In this document: positions 44,101 to 51,856 of the stretch, piece after piece | How positions within the stretch are numbered: the stretch's first letter is position 1 | How the letters are laid out: each line of letters begins with the position of its first letter | Notes under the pieces: generated by a model | The model's database searches: none | Told to the model about the DNA's origin: nothing | Seen by the model: the letters and a program-made list of their open reading frames with translations, nothing else | Source: Verrucomicrobiota bacterium | GTDB taxonomy: Bacteria; Verrucomicrobiota; Kiritimatiellia; UBA8416; JABMPJ01 | Length of the DNA: 64,000 nt | Direction: 5' to 3' | Assembly (NCBI GenBank): GCA_018648805.1 | Contig: JABGQM010000001.1 | Coordinates: forward strand, 37,896 to 101,895 | Program-made: the position numbers and the translations under genes

Positions 44101-46339
44101 CATGGACGGCATCCTCGTTCGATCCGGCGAGGCCCGAGTTGATCATCGTGCCGGAAGGCCTGTTGGCATAGCTGCCGTCGTTGATGAACTCAGCAGTCGG
44201 CGTGATGAACATGGTCGCGATACCGGCAGTAAACTCGACCAGCGTCGGGCTGGCCTGGATGTTGGGCGTGCCCTCGTCATCCTCGGCCACAAAGTAGACA
44301 TCGTAGGCGGTGCTGGCACTGAGGCCGCTGAAGGCATCGGTGACCTCATTGCTGGCGGTCAGGGAGATGCTGCCGCTGGCAAGCGCAGCAGCGCCGCCAT
44401 CACCAGTGCCAGCCTTGACTTCCGTCGAATCCGGTGCAGTCGCGCCGTCGGCGAGGACCACGTAGTAGGCCGTACCGGCCTCGTTGATCTGTGCACGGGA
44501 CAGGGCGCCTTCAGCGCTTTCGGTGTCGACCTTCGGCCAGTCGGTTACCCAGGCGGGCGCCGTGGTGTCGGGAGCCGTGGTCGTGAGATCAATCTTCTCC
44601 GGAGTGGTCTGGAGGTTGGGCGTGCCCTCGTCGTCCTCTGCCACGAAGTAGACGTCGTAGGCCGTGCCGGCGCTCAGGCCACTGAAGGCGTCGGTGCCCT
44701 CAGTACTGGCGGTAAGAGTGATGTTGCCGCTGGCGAGGACCGTAACGGCGTCGTAGTCCACACCCGCCTTGACCTGGGCCGAACTCGGCGCGGACGCTCC
44801 GTCAGCGAGCACCACGTAGTAGGCGGCCCCGGCCTCATCGATCTGGGCCCGGGCCGTCGCACCGGCGGCGTTTTCGGTGTCCACCTGCGGGTAGATGCCC
44901 TCCCACCCGGGGGCCGTGGTGTCGCCGGCGACTTCCGAGCCTGCCGCGCGGATTTCGTACAGGTGAAGCTCTTTGACACTGGCTTGATCAATTTCAAACG
45001 ACCGGATACTCGCCCGTTCGGTCGCATCGGCAATCAGCGCCGTCACGTCGAATCGCCCGTACGCCTCCGGCGCATCGGAGATGCCACTCCACGATGCCGA
45101 GGTCGCGATTGGAGATCCTGACCCGTCGGTCGAGGTGTAGAACGAGATAACCAGCGTCTGATGACGGGCATTCTCAGCCGCGCTGCCATTACTGCGTCCC
45201 CAAACGTCAAGGTAGTCCAGTGCGTAGGTGCCGTCTGCGATGACCTCGAAGCGGACCCAGTTATTTGCGGTATCCGTAATAAAGAGATTGTCCTGGTAGG
45301 GGTTGGCCCAAGCCTGCGCAGGCGACTGTGAGCTGGGGTCGGCCGGGTCATAGGCAAAAGGGTCATCCAGCATGTGGGCTGCGGACGTCGAGCCGGACGC
45401 TGGTGCCGACACACCATTTGTGAGCGAGATTTCGTAGATCGGCTCCCCGGTGGTAAAATTCCAGTCGTTGTTATTGAGGATACCCGCGAAAGCATTGGGG
45501 GTAGAGGACAGGTCCTCGATGGCGTCGGCACTGATCTGGACCGCGTAGTCCTTACTCCCTTCCAGGTTGACGGTCGGGGCGATGGTCAGATCGCTGCCGG
45601 ATACGGTCACTGCTGCGTCGGAGTCGGGCAATGAGGAGAGGTCGATACTGAAGGAACTACTGCCATCGGTGGTGTCGGTAAGGGTGATCGTGCCCGCCCC
45701 GGTCAGCGCGATGCCCTCATTAAAGGTAGCCACGAGGTCGGCGGTTGGATTGGCGCTAGACTCATCATCGGCGGGGATGCGGGTACTGATCGTCGGCGGA
45801 TCGTTGTCCGCACCAGCGACCCCATAGACCTCAAGCTCCTCGAAGCGAAGCGTGCCGCCAGAGCTCGGATCCTCTTTAGTGACGTTCATCCGGATGCCTT
45901 TCGTCGTTACCGACGCAAAGCTGTGCGTGGGGGCCGCCGTGGTGTTGCCGGTGATGGTGGCTACGACCGTCCAGTCGCTATCGTTCAGCGGATTGCCGCC
46001 CGCATTCAGCGCTTCGATGGTGTAGTCGACGGCAACATACGCCGCCCCTGCCGAGCAGTGATGGAGTTTAACACTGGTGATGTCGTAGTCGACCGCCCAT
46101 GTGATCCACCCTTTGGCAGCTCCTGCAGACATAGGCACGTGGAGGCCAGCAGTATCGCTCCACGCGATATTGCCGTCGTTCAACCCTTGGGGTGAATTCG
46201 ACCAATACGGGTCAGTGGCGCTCACCGCCGGCGTGCCCAGCGGAGCGATATTGCTCTGTGCCTGCACCGCCCCAGCCAATGCAAGCATCGCCACGAAAGC
46301 AACCCTCCAACGAGTCGTTAGTCTCTTTGCTGTCATCAT
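41138..46339 (-). CDS. Giant secreted protein with discoidin, Ig-like and five internal module repeats
   Basis: 1733 residues from the ATG at 46339 (AGGAG just upstream, signal peptide MMTAKRLTTRWRVAFVAMLALAGAVQA); the frame is open to 46471. It begins with a discoidin-like domain (SNIAPLGTPAVSATDPYWSN), then a Big_5 Ig-like domain (PPTISTRIPADDESSANPTADLVATFNEG). Five copies of a roughly 115-residue module follow, of the form DTTAPxWxxxYPxVDxE..GATARAQIDE.GTAYYVVLADGA..PSSxQVKAG...GTDAFSGLSxxTAYDVYFVAEDDEGTPN. These are separated by two further carbohydrate-binding-like domains, and a second Big_5 and a discoidin-like C-terminus end the protein. Probably a cell-surface or secreted adhesin or glycan-binding protein. 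Confidence 0.85.
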   Translation of the reverse strand: MMTAKRLTTRWRVAFVAMLALAGAVQAQSNIAPLGTPAVSATDPYWSNSPQGLNDGNIAWSDTAGLHVPMSAGAAKGWITWAVDYDITSVKLHHCSAGAAYVAVDYTIEALNAGGNPLNDSDWTVVATITGNTTAAPTHSFASVTTKGIRMNVTKEDPSSGGTLRFEELEVYGVAGADNDPPTISTRIPADDESSANPTADLVATFNEGIALTGAGTITLTDTTDGSSSFSIDLSSLPDSDAAVTVSGSDLTIAPTVNLEGSKDYAVQISADAIEDLSSTPNAFAGILNNNDWNFTTGEPIYEISLTNGVSAPASGSTSAAHMLDDPFAYDPADPSSQSPAQAWANPYQDNLFITDTANNWVRFEVIADGTYALDYLDVWGRSNGSAAENARHQTLVISFYTSTDGSGSPIATSASWSGISDAPEAYGRFDVTALIADATERASIRSFEIDQASVKELHLYEIRAAGSEVAGDTTAPGWEGIYPQVDTENAAGATARAQIDEAGAAYYVVLADGASAPSSAQVKAGVDYDAVTVLASGNITLTASTEGTDAFSGLSAGTAYDVYFVAEDDEGTPNLQTTPEKIDLTTTAPDTTAPAWVTDWPKVDTESAEGALSRAQINEAGTAYYVVLADGATAPDSTEVKAGTGDGGAAALASGSISLTASNEVTDAFSGLSASTAYDVYFVAEDDEGTPNIQASPTLVEFTAGIATMFITPTAEFINDGSYANRPSGTMINSGLAGSNEDAVHDGGSGTGANCWMSSGAIGGGGQRVTVDLGASYDLTKIYLWNYSEGNALNGDRSVENFTVTVSDDNVTFVAPTTGGSQTATATPNGAGSFPISDTLDMTASGVRYVRFTVNTAHGGTGSFVGIGDVGFEGALTPDTTAPGWDATYPHVDTETASGATARGQIDEDGTAYYVVLADGATAPDSAEVKAGTGDGGAAALASGSINLTANTEGTDVFSGLSDSTAYDVYFVAEDDEGTPNLQASPTLVEFTTTTPDTTAPAWEATYPQVDSGTYEGATARAQINEIGTAYYVVLADGASAPSAVQVKAGNDVGDTAALASGSIALGVSSEGTDAFTGLSPSTAYDAYFVAEDDEGTPNIQTSPTLVDFSTGTSVPLSNGGFEDPDVTANSSVAAAPASLNPTGWNGAGTGGQSLNIHNDGSVYGGAAIAGAHGGDQYVVLHTGGSNPSGAFSSVDQDTGLLWSDLTAGDALTVTAWTTYRSDVSSGSLYFRLNAVDGSSINSGLLPVTNTAAGTWTKQTWFYTVQQADVDTASNNSWGAVNVEVEMIHAVGGGGSDNQTAIDDVGLDFVVGGGDTSAPVWAGGYPKVDSLTLNGATAQAEVDEEGTAYFVVLADAAAPPSSAQVKAGTDAGDNAVQSDSIALTANTEGSALISGLVGGTSYDVYFVAEDAILNIEVSPTLVEITLPSDSTPPTISSRSPGDDAVDVFPNTSLVITFSEDVQAGTGDIVIEETGVGTFATIPVGSATISGATVSVARAVMPGDFAPFTDYHVTIAAGVIEDLAGNAFAGIATATEWNFTTGEEVFSLPLSNAGGGTAWDTSAPGNLLNDGFSYDQYAPTTTSPNHTWAYPPDSFYFSTQADDAQNYWFAELDPGTNSVDFIDVWGNNNAAAQGLHEQRSHDLVLSFYWSTDATGTPIATSAPWNGVVWNGDNANPTHGRFDVTALIDQAGTRNGIRSIRIDHSSGSNVALELYEVRAAGTAFVPTGTLFQFK
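42045..44930 (-). repeat. Five copies of a ~350-bp coding module inside the giant protein gene
   Basis: Approximate copies: 44575-44930, 44215-44572, 43350-43707, 43000-43350 and 42045-42397. Each encodes the YYVVLADGA...YDVYFVAEDD module. Copies 1-2 and 3-4 are adjacent tandem pairs; the fifth (AYFVVLADAAAPP, YFVVAEDAILNIE-like end) is the most diverged. Such arrays allow copy-number change by recombination. Confidence 0.85.
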
Positions 46340-46490
46340 CGTAGTATCTCCTGCTTGAACGTTCTCGCCGTTACCCGAAATGGATTTGCTTCCGCGCATG
46401 TCCCGTTTCCTGGCACATCTCTGCCACATCGATTGGTGTGATTGTCTCATTCTCGGTACAGAAAAGTCCATGCAATCAGCACGTATTTAC

Positions 46491-46520
46491 TGGACAATTC
46501 TTAACCCCCCCCCATATATA
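46491..46520 (+). promoter_or_regulatory. Likely promoter with a 9-C tract before the AraC gene
   Basis: TGGACA (46491-46496, five of six to the -35 consensus) and TATATA (46515-46520, a weak -10) are 18 bases apart, and nine consecutive C residues (46505-46513) occupy most of the spacer. Slippage in the C tract would change the spacing. It lies between the divergent giant secreted protein and the AraC regulator. Confidence 0.45.
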
Positions 46521-46531
46521 CCCTCTAAGAA

Positions 46532-47395
46532 ATGGACAAAACATCAATATCAGATATGGAGCCGGCTATACCATGGGCGGATTACCACCAGTTTCATGGG
46601 CCCCATTCATTTGGACTGCAATCAGAAGAGAGCCGTATGTGCGTCTGGTGCAGGGAGGGACGCGGGACGCTTCGTATTGATGGAGTGAAGTACGACGTAA
46701 CGCCCTACGACTACTTCGTGGTGCCCTGGGACCACAACATCGTCTACAGCGTCTCCGGTAACCATCTCTTCAGCGTGGCCAATGTGCACCTGGTTCCCTG
46801 GCATGCTCCGGATATCGAGATCGAGTGGACCGTCGCCCATCGCGAATACGCCACCCACCTGCGTGGGGTACCTTGGCGGCAGGACCGTGCGATCGAAGGG
46901 CTGGAGGGGCTGCTGCATTTCAAGCTCTCACACGAGCATCCGCTGGTAGAGCTTTCGGACTACATCATTCGGCATTGGAGAAGCGCCAACCGCAACAGAG
47001 ATGTCCTGCAGCATTGCGCTTGGGTCCTGCTCGCCGAGATCCACAACGCAGCTAACGCGCCGCCACCTCTGCCAGCCGTCATCCACAGGATGAGGCAGTA
47101 CATTGAAGCGCACATGGATAGCCGGATCCGCATCGACGATTTAGCTCAGGAGATCGACCGCACCCCCACTCATGTTAACGGCCTCTGCCAGCGCTATCTT
47201 GGAACCAGCCCGGGCCGATGGATCACACACATTAAGCTCGAGTTTGCCTGCGAGCTGCTCCGCACCTCTCGGTTTCCCGTCGCAGAAGTCGCCCGTAGGT
47301 CGGGGTACGAAGACGCCTTCTACTTCTCGCGCGTGTTCAAGAAGCAGATGGGCGTGTCGCCGCTGAAATACCGTCAGCAATCACCACCGATCTAG
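46532..47395 (+). CDS. AraC-family transcriptional regulator with cupin-like sensor domain
   Basis: 287 residues. The N-terminal part (about 25-110) has the cupin-like GRGTLRIDGVKYDVTPYDYFVVPWDHNIVYSVSGNHLFSVANVHLVPWH, as in sugar-sensing AraC proteins. The C-terminal 95 residues form the double HTH (IHRMRQYIEAHMDSRIRIDDLAQEIDRTPTHVNGLCQRYLGTSPGRWITHIKLEFACELLRTSRFPVAEVARRSGYEDAFYFSRVFKKQMGVSPLKYR). The start is uncertain: the ATG at 46532 lies only 11 bases from the putative -10, and the Met at 46556 is possible; neither has a good ribosome-binding site. Divergent from the giant surface protein, which is a natural target. Confidence 0.9.
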   Translation: MDKTSISDMEPAIPWADYHQFHGPHSFGLQSEESRMCVWCREGRGTLRIDGVKYDVTPYDYFVVPWDHNIVYSVSGNHLFSVANVHLVPWHAPDIEIEWTVAHREYATHLRGVPWRQDRAIEGLEGLLHFKLSHEHPLVELSDYIIRHWRSANRNRDVLQHCAWVLLAEIHNAANAPPPLPAVIHRMRQYIEAHMDSRIRIDDLAQEIDRTPTHVNGLCQRYLGTSPGRWITHIKLEFACELLRTSRFPVAEVARRSGYEDAFYFSRVFKKQMGVSPLKYRQQSPPI

Positions 47396-47489
47396 ACCTC
47401 TCCGGAGGAATTCCCGACGGGCGCGTACATCAGGGCTTCAAGGGGACCGGCAATGTGGACCGTGTACAGCTCTGGCCGCACGCCTACTG

Positions 47490-49067
47490 CTACGACTTCT
47501 TCAACATGGCGCGACCTTTATCGGTCAGGCGGTACTTCTGAAGACGGCTGTTTGGCTTGTCCGGAATTGTGTATTCAAGGAGGCCAACGGATCGCAACCG
47601 GGGCAATGCCTTACGGACATTCCCGCTTAACTGCTTGTGGCCGAGTGCCGCTGCAATGTCAGCGGATGCCATGGGTTCTTTCATACATGCCCCGAGGATG
47701 CCGATTTCGACTTGTGCCTCGACTTGTGCCTCGACTTGTGCCTCGGCGGTACCCCCCTCTTGCTGGATGAGTCCCTCCGGCATAGTCGCCTGCGGATGCA
47801 CCGGCAGACGACACATGAAGAACGTGTGGTCCTCGTCGAAATCGAACACCGGCGGGGGAGAGCCGTTTGCCTGCATGGCGTGCAGGATCTTCGGGATGCC
47901 GGTCGATCGACCCTCGGTCATATCCAGTTCCTTGAGGAATTCCCCTATACGACGGTTCCGGTAGCGCCTCGGCAGCGCGCGACCTGCCCGCAGATCTTCC
48001 AGGCGTACAGATCGATCAGGTCCAGGATAACTTAAGACAACAATTTCGTCCCGTCCAATGCGCACCTCGATGGGCTCTCGCACATCGTATCCGCGATGAT
48101 ACACAGCGTTGGCCACAGCTTCTTCGATAGCTGCGTACGGGAAGTTATCGACACGTGTAGCTTCAGCCCGGTCGGGATGCTTGATGACGGTCTCGCTGAT
48201 GTAGTTGCGGCGAATGTAATCCAACGCCTCCCGTGTGATTCGGGCGAGCGGCCCCCGGAATATCTTTTCCGTAAACTTGTCGCCACCCGCACCTTCAGGA
48301 AACCAGACCACATCAATCTGGGTGGCAGGGAAGAACCGCTCCGGTTCCGGGTTGAAGAAGAGCAGCCCTACGTTCTTCGGAAACAGGGCCTCATCCGGGC
48401 CATCGACAATCTGCATCTGGCGTCCAAGCTCTGCCATATCAAGGTCCTTGGCGGGGGCTGCCAGCGGACTGTCGACTTCTTCAAGGAAGTCGATGATGAG
48501 GTCCCTCGATAGATCATCGAGACTGCTACGTTGGTTGATCCGATCATCAAAGGGGATGGATGCTGCCAGCGAAAGCAACTCGGTTTCATCCGCCCCTTTA
48601 GCCCGCACCGTACTCGACCCCTTGCGAATAAAATAGCCCCAGTTCGCGCAGCCCTTTCCAAGCCCCAATTTCGTCTTGTAGGGCCGGCTCGGTCCACCCG
48701 GCGCCCAGATAATCAGGACATGCTTGCCGCCCACTATTTCAGGTACCACGATGGGATGGTACTGCGGCTGCATGGCGTTATGGCCGAGGCTGAGGATTTC
48801 TTTCTGAATCGTGTTTAACTGTGATGACTCGATCCCAGCCGGCGGCAGAACCGGGCGCCCATCCTCTTCTGCCACTCCCACCACGATGTAGCCGCCACCC
48901 AAATTGTGAAAGTCATTCGCGAAGGCGCAGATCGTGTGCAGAATATCTAAAGGATTCCATCCCGTTTTGAACTCCAGACGCTCCCATTCCACGGCCTTGC
49001 CATGAAGCAGCACATCAATGGATATGGGCAATTTCACTTCGATTCCAATCCCTTCGCCGATGGACAC
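47490..49067 (-). CDS. AlbA_2 (Schlafen-like) domain ATP-binding regulator with C-terminal winged helix
   Basis: 525 residues. The N-terminal AlbA_2/divergent-AAA-4 domain contains LEFKTGWNPLDILHTICAFANDFHNLGGGYIVVGV and an RPYKTKLGLGKGCANWGYFIRKGSSTV block. A HATPase_c_4-like middle follows (YAAIEEAVANAVYHRGYDVREPIEVRIGRDEIVVLSYPGP, and RRYRNRRIGEFLKELDMTEGRSTGIPKILHAM). A short repeat EAQVEAQVEAQVEI leads into a winged-helix tail. Such proteins are predicted transcriptional regulators or nucleic-acid-binding accessories of mobile or defence regions; the partner is unknown. Its 3' end is tail-to-tail with the AraC gene. Confidence 0.85.
   Translation of the reverse strand: MSIGEGIGIEVKLPISIDVLLHGKAVEWERLEFKTGWNPLDILHTICAFANDFHNLGGGYIVVGVAEEDGRPVLPPAGIESSQLNTIQKEILSLGHNAMQPQYHPIVVPEIVGGKHVLIIWAPGGPSRPYKTKLGLGKGCANWGYFIRKGSSTVRAKGADETELLSLAASIPFDDRINQRSSLDDLSRDLIIDFLEEVDSPLAAPAKDLDMAELGRQMQIVDGPDEALFPKNVGLLFFNPEPERFFPATQIDVVWFPEGAGGDKFTEKIFRGPLARITREALDYIRRNYISETVIKHPDRAEATRVDNFPYAAIEEAVANAVYHRGYDVREPIEVRIGRDEIVVLSYPGPDRSVRLEDLRAGRALPRRYRNRRIGEFLKELDMTEGRSTGIPKILHAMQANGSPPPVFDFDEDHTFFMCRLPVHPQATMPEGLIQQEGGTAEAQVEAQVEAQVEIGILGACMKEPMASADIAAALGHKQLSGNVRKALPRLRSVGLLEYTIPDKPNSRLQKYRLTDKGRAMLKKS
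47708..47743 (-). repeat. Three in-frame 12-bp tandem repeats (Glu-Ala-Gln-Val)
   Basis: CGACTTGTGCCT occurs three times in succession (47708-47719, 47720-47731, 47732-47743) and encodes EAQV repeats in the linker before the winged helix of the AlbA_2 protein. Copy number could vary by slippage without breaking the frame. Confidence 0.85.
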
Positions 49068-49392
49068 GTCCCCTCGCTCTGATCAATGCGACCAACGCAT
49101 GAACCATAAAGCACAGGCCGACGGACTTCAAATCATTCAGCCGAGTATTGAAGCTCTTGTCGAGACCATCCCGTACTACCGAGTTTATGATCCCGTCGTT
49201 ATTAACCGGTAAAGGAGCAATACCCACAATGGGCGACCCTCGAAATCGAAGTCGACTGGCCGCCAACCCCCATTCCAACGGCCGTTTCCGATCGCCGCGT
49301 TCGCACGATTTGAGCAGCGGGAGGGCAAACCAAAACTCGGGCATACGAAACTGCCGCTTCTCCTGAGCCCGCGCCAGCGGCTCAACCTGCGC
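49068..49392. other. 325-base intergenic stretch without an assignable gene
   Basis: Several short frames are open on both strands, including one of about 110 codons on the minus strand (49015-49344) that runs into the AlbA_2 start. None resembles a family I know. The stretch includes the second copy (49353-49375) of the 23-bp sequence found at the topoisomerase A stop. It may be remnant DNA. Confidence 0.4.
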
Positions 49393-50727
49393 CTAGGCGT
49401 CTTTGAGATTTGGGAGATAGGCCCCCATGGCTTTAAGCTTTGTCTGAAGCTCGTGGATGTTGATGCTGCGCGTATCCGATCCGGACTGTGAGGCCATGGC
49501 GGCGCCAACACCGGCCGCCTGGCCGGTGATGTAACAGCCCGGCATCACGCGAATGGAGGCCTGCATGCTTCGGTCCGTGCTGACGCAACGACCCGCCACC
49601 AGAGTGTTTTTCAATCCCTTTGGCGTAAGCACACGATAGGGGATGCCGTAGCTCTCGCCTTTACCGAGACGCATCGTTGAAAACTCTTTCGCGAAAGCGT
49701 CGTAGCTTTCCTTGTCAGGTTTCGCGATGTGGATGTCGATGGGGTAGGAGTACCGGCCGATTTCGTCTTCGAACACGGCCAGACTCCTGAAGTCCTCGAC
49801 GTTCAGCACATAATCCCCCGTGATGCGGCGGGTCTCTCTTACGCCGAGCAAGGGGCCCGTTGCCACGAGTTCCATCTCCTCAAAGCCCTTGAGGTATTCT
49901 TTGTAGTAGCGCTCGTATTCCTGCATCGATTTTCGGCCCCACAGATGGGCGCGGGTTAGCGATTCCTCATCGGTCCCATCGACCTCGAACGTGTGCCCGA
50001 TGTTTCCGCCGCCGACCGTTTCGCCAACGCGCCACATTCCTGGAAGATGTCTGTCTTCAAGGGAGAAGACACCGTCTTTGAAGGCCTCCTCCATTTGGCT
50101 GTTTCCGGTTCCGAGCCCGGATGCCCGGACCCGCTTCCAGTCGATGCCAGCCCACAGACTGCACAGCGTGCCGGGCATCATGTTGCCATCCTCGTCACCC
50201 TTTTCATAAGGGGCGCCGGCAAACGCGGCCACATCGCCATCGCCCGTACAATCCACGTAGACCTTCGCCCGTATGGCGAACAGCCCGGATTTCGCGGCGC
50301 AAATCACCTCTGAGACGCTTCCGTTGTCGACGACGACGTCCACCACCGCTGTGTGACATGTCACGGGGATACCGGCGCTCTCGAGCCGCTCATCATAGAC
50401 CCGTTTAAGCACTTCGGCGCGAATGCCGGTGCCATCCGGCGGGACGGTCCCGTTCTCTTTCCGTAGGGCCTCAAGGATCTCTTGTCCAATGCCGCCAGCG
50501 AGGACATTCACGCCATCCGTGAACTGCATGAAAGCCGGGACCATGCCGGCGGTGCCCATACCGCCGAGACAGCTATGACCTTCTATAAGGTGTACCGACA
50601 CGCCCTCGCGGGCCGCCGCCAATGCCGCGGCAACGCCGGCCGGGCCGCCCCCAACGATCAGGACATCAGGCTGATACCGGACAGCCAGCGTGCGTTGATA
50701 AGAAAGGTCCGATTTGTCATGATCCAT
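49393..50727 (-). CDS. FAD-dependent oxidoreductase (FAD_oxidored, PF12831-type)
   Basis: 444 residues from the ATG at 50727; an in-frame GTG at 50748 is an alternative. Rossmann-type FAD site DVLIVGGGPAGVAAALAAAREGVSVHLIEGHSCLGGMGTAGMVPAF near the N-terminus, then VYVDCTGDGDVAAFAGAPYEKG, the sequence typical of this family. ATGPLLGVRETRRITGDYVL in the middle and GRCVSTDRSMQASIRVMPGCYITGQAAGVGAAMA near the C-terminus complete the pattern. Members are often found in polysaccharide-utilisation regions of PVC and Bacteroidota genomes; the substrate is unknown. The SGNH hydrolase lies downstream of the AraC-AlbA region on the same strand, about 130 bases before this gene. Confidence 0.88.
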   Translation of the reverse strand: MDHDKSDLSYQRTLAVRYQPDVLIVGGGPAGVAAALAAAREGVSVHLIEGHSCLGGMGTAGMVPAFMQFTDGVNVLAGGIGQEILEALRKENGTVPPDGTGIRAEVLKRVYDERLESAGIPVTCHTAVVDVVVDNGSVSEVICAAKSGLFAIRAKVYVDCTGDGDVAAFAGAPYEKGDEDGNMMPGTLCSLWAGIDWKRVRASGLGTGNSQMEEAFKDGVFSLEDRHLPGMWRVGETVGGGNIGHTFEVDGTDEESLTRAHLWGRKSMQEYERYYKEYLKGFEEMELVATGPLLGVRETRRITGDYVLNVEDFRSLAVFEDEIGRYSYPIDIHIAKPDKESYDAFAKEFSTMRLGKGESYGIPYRVLTPKGLKNTLVAGRCVSTDRSMQASIRVMPGCYITGQAAGVGAAMASQSGSDTRSINIHELQTKLKAMGAYLPNLKDA

Positions 50728-50858
50728 AGCTCTGTCCTGTCTGTTCACGCCAAACGTTGAGGCGTGGTCTATTGGATGTCGTCTCCACTCGTTCCACGGG
50801 TCGAACGTTTCATCAATGAACAGGATGCTTGTCCACGCCCGACGTCCAGCCTCATCCT

Positions 50859-51521
50859 CTATCCGGCGGGAAACCAGCGCAACAGTTCGCGAGCAACGAG
50901 TTCATGACCGAACCGGTTGGGGTGGTTGCTCCACGACAGAATGTCGCTCAGGTCCTGCTGCGAACCGTACTGCAGGCAGGCATCAAAACTGTCGGCCAGT
51001 CCGATCGCATGCTGGTCGGCCAGCGCTCGGATCTGGTCGGCGTGTTCAACGAGCACCTGTTTGTCTTCGCCCGCGTAGGTTGAGGCCTGGGTGTCATCAG
51101 GCGTGGGCGTTAGCAGTAGCAGCTTGGCCCCCGACGAAAGACCGGCCTCAATCATCCTCGACCAGGACGCGTGCGCTTTCTCAAGTCCCATACCCCGGTC
51201 GTTCAGCCCGTAGTCCATGGTGATGATATCCGGCCTGTGGCAGAGGACATCCCGTTCAAACCGGTCCGCACCGGATTCCGAATCTTCGCCCCCAATCGCC
51301 GTAACGATGACGTTTATAACGGCGAAAGGGAACCGGTGCTTCAGCCCGGCGTGGAGGAGATGCGGGTAGGCATGCATCGTGTCAACCATCGGGGTTGCGA
51401 AGTATCCCGCAGGGACGCTGTGCCCATGGCAGACGATGTTGACCGTGCGGTTCTCAGGCCAGTGAGTCCTGAGTATGCCGGTCAGTTCTGACAGGTATGA
51501 TGATGTCTCAGCAATGCTCAT
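50859..51521 (-). CDS. SGNH/GDSL-family hydrolase
   Basis: 220 residues without an obvious signal peptide. Block I is VCHGHSVPAGYF (nucleophile Ser in GHS), a Gly in AIGGEDS marks block II, MDYGLNDR is block III (G-x-N-D), and SWSNHPNRFGHELVARELLRWF supplies the block V His, with Asn in place of the usual Asp. Such proteins are esterases, often removing acetyl groups from glycans. About 130 bases upstream of the FAD oxidoreductase gene on the same strand, so likely co-transcribed. Confidence 0.85.
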   Translation of the reverse strand: MSIAETSSYLSELTGILRTHWPENRTVNIVCHGHSVPAGYFATPMVDTMHAYPHLLHAGLKHRFPFAVINVIVTAIGGEDSESGADRFERDVLCHRPDIITMDYGLNDRGMGLEKAHASWSRMIEAGLSSGAKLLLLTPTPDDTQASTYAGEDKQVLVEHADQIRALADQHAIGLADSFDACLQYGSQQDLSDILSWSNHPNRFGHELVARELLRWFPAG

Positions 51522-51856
51522 TTCTCCACCTTCTCCTGTACAACGCCTCGGGCCACACGTTTCAGATAGCGTATGCGCTGTCTAAAAGGGCGTGCACCCG
51601 GAGAGACTATCACAGAAATGGCCTCTGAGGCCTGATACTGGGACGACTGAAAAGGGAAGTCAAGTAGCGCTGCCGAATTCGCGTGCTTTCATCTGCGTTG
51701 GCAGCCCCTGGTGATGGAGGACCTCTTCGGATGAGGTCGAGCTGGATACTCCATCTTCGACCTGCTTACCGTAGTTGCATTTCACTCGGGTTCAAGGAGG
51801 TCTCGAGTGGCGCGAAAGAGAGGTCGCGCAGACAACGGAACCGTCCTGTTCCTCGA
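51522..51856. other. 335-base intergenic stretch, no gene seen
   Basis: Between the SGNH hydrolase start and the Fic gene end I find no frame with a recognisable product. A hairpin AGATAGCG-TATG-CGCTGTCT (51564-51583, one wobble pair) is the only clear structure, and could serve as promoter-region or stop signal. Confidence 0.4.
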
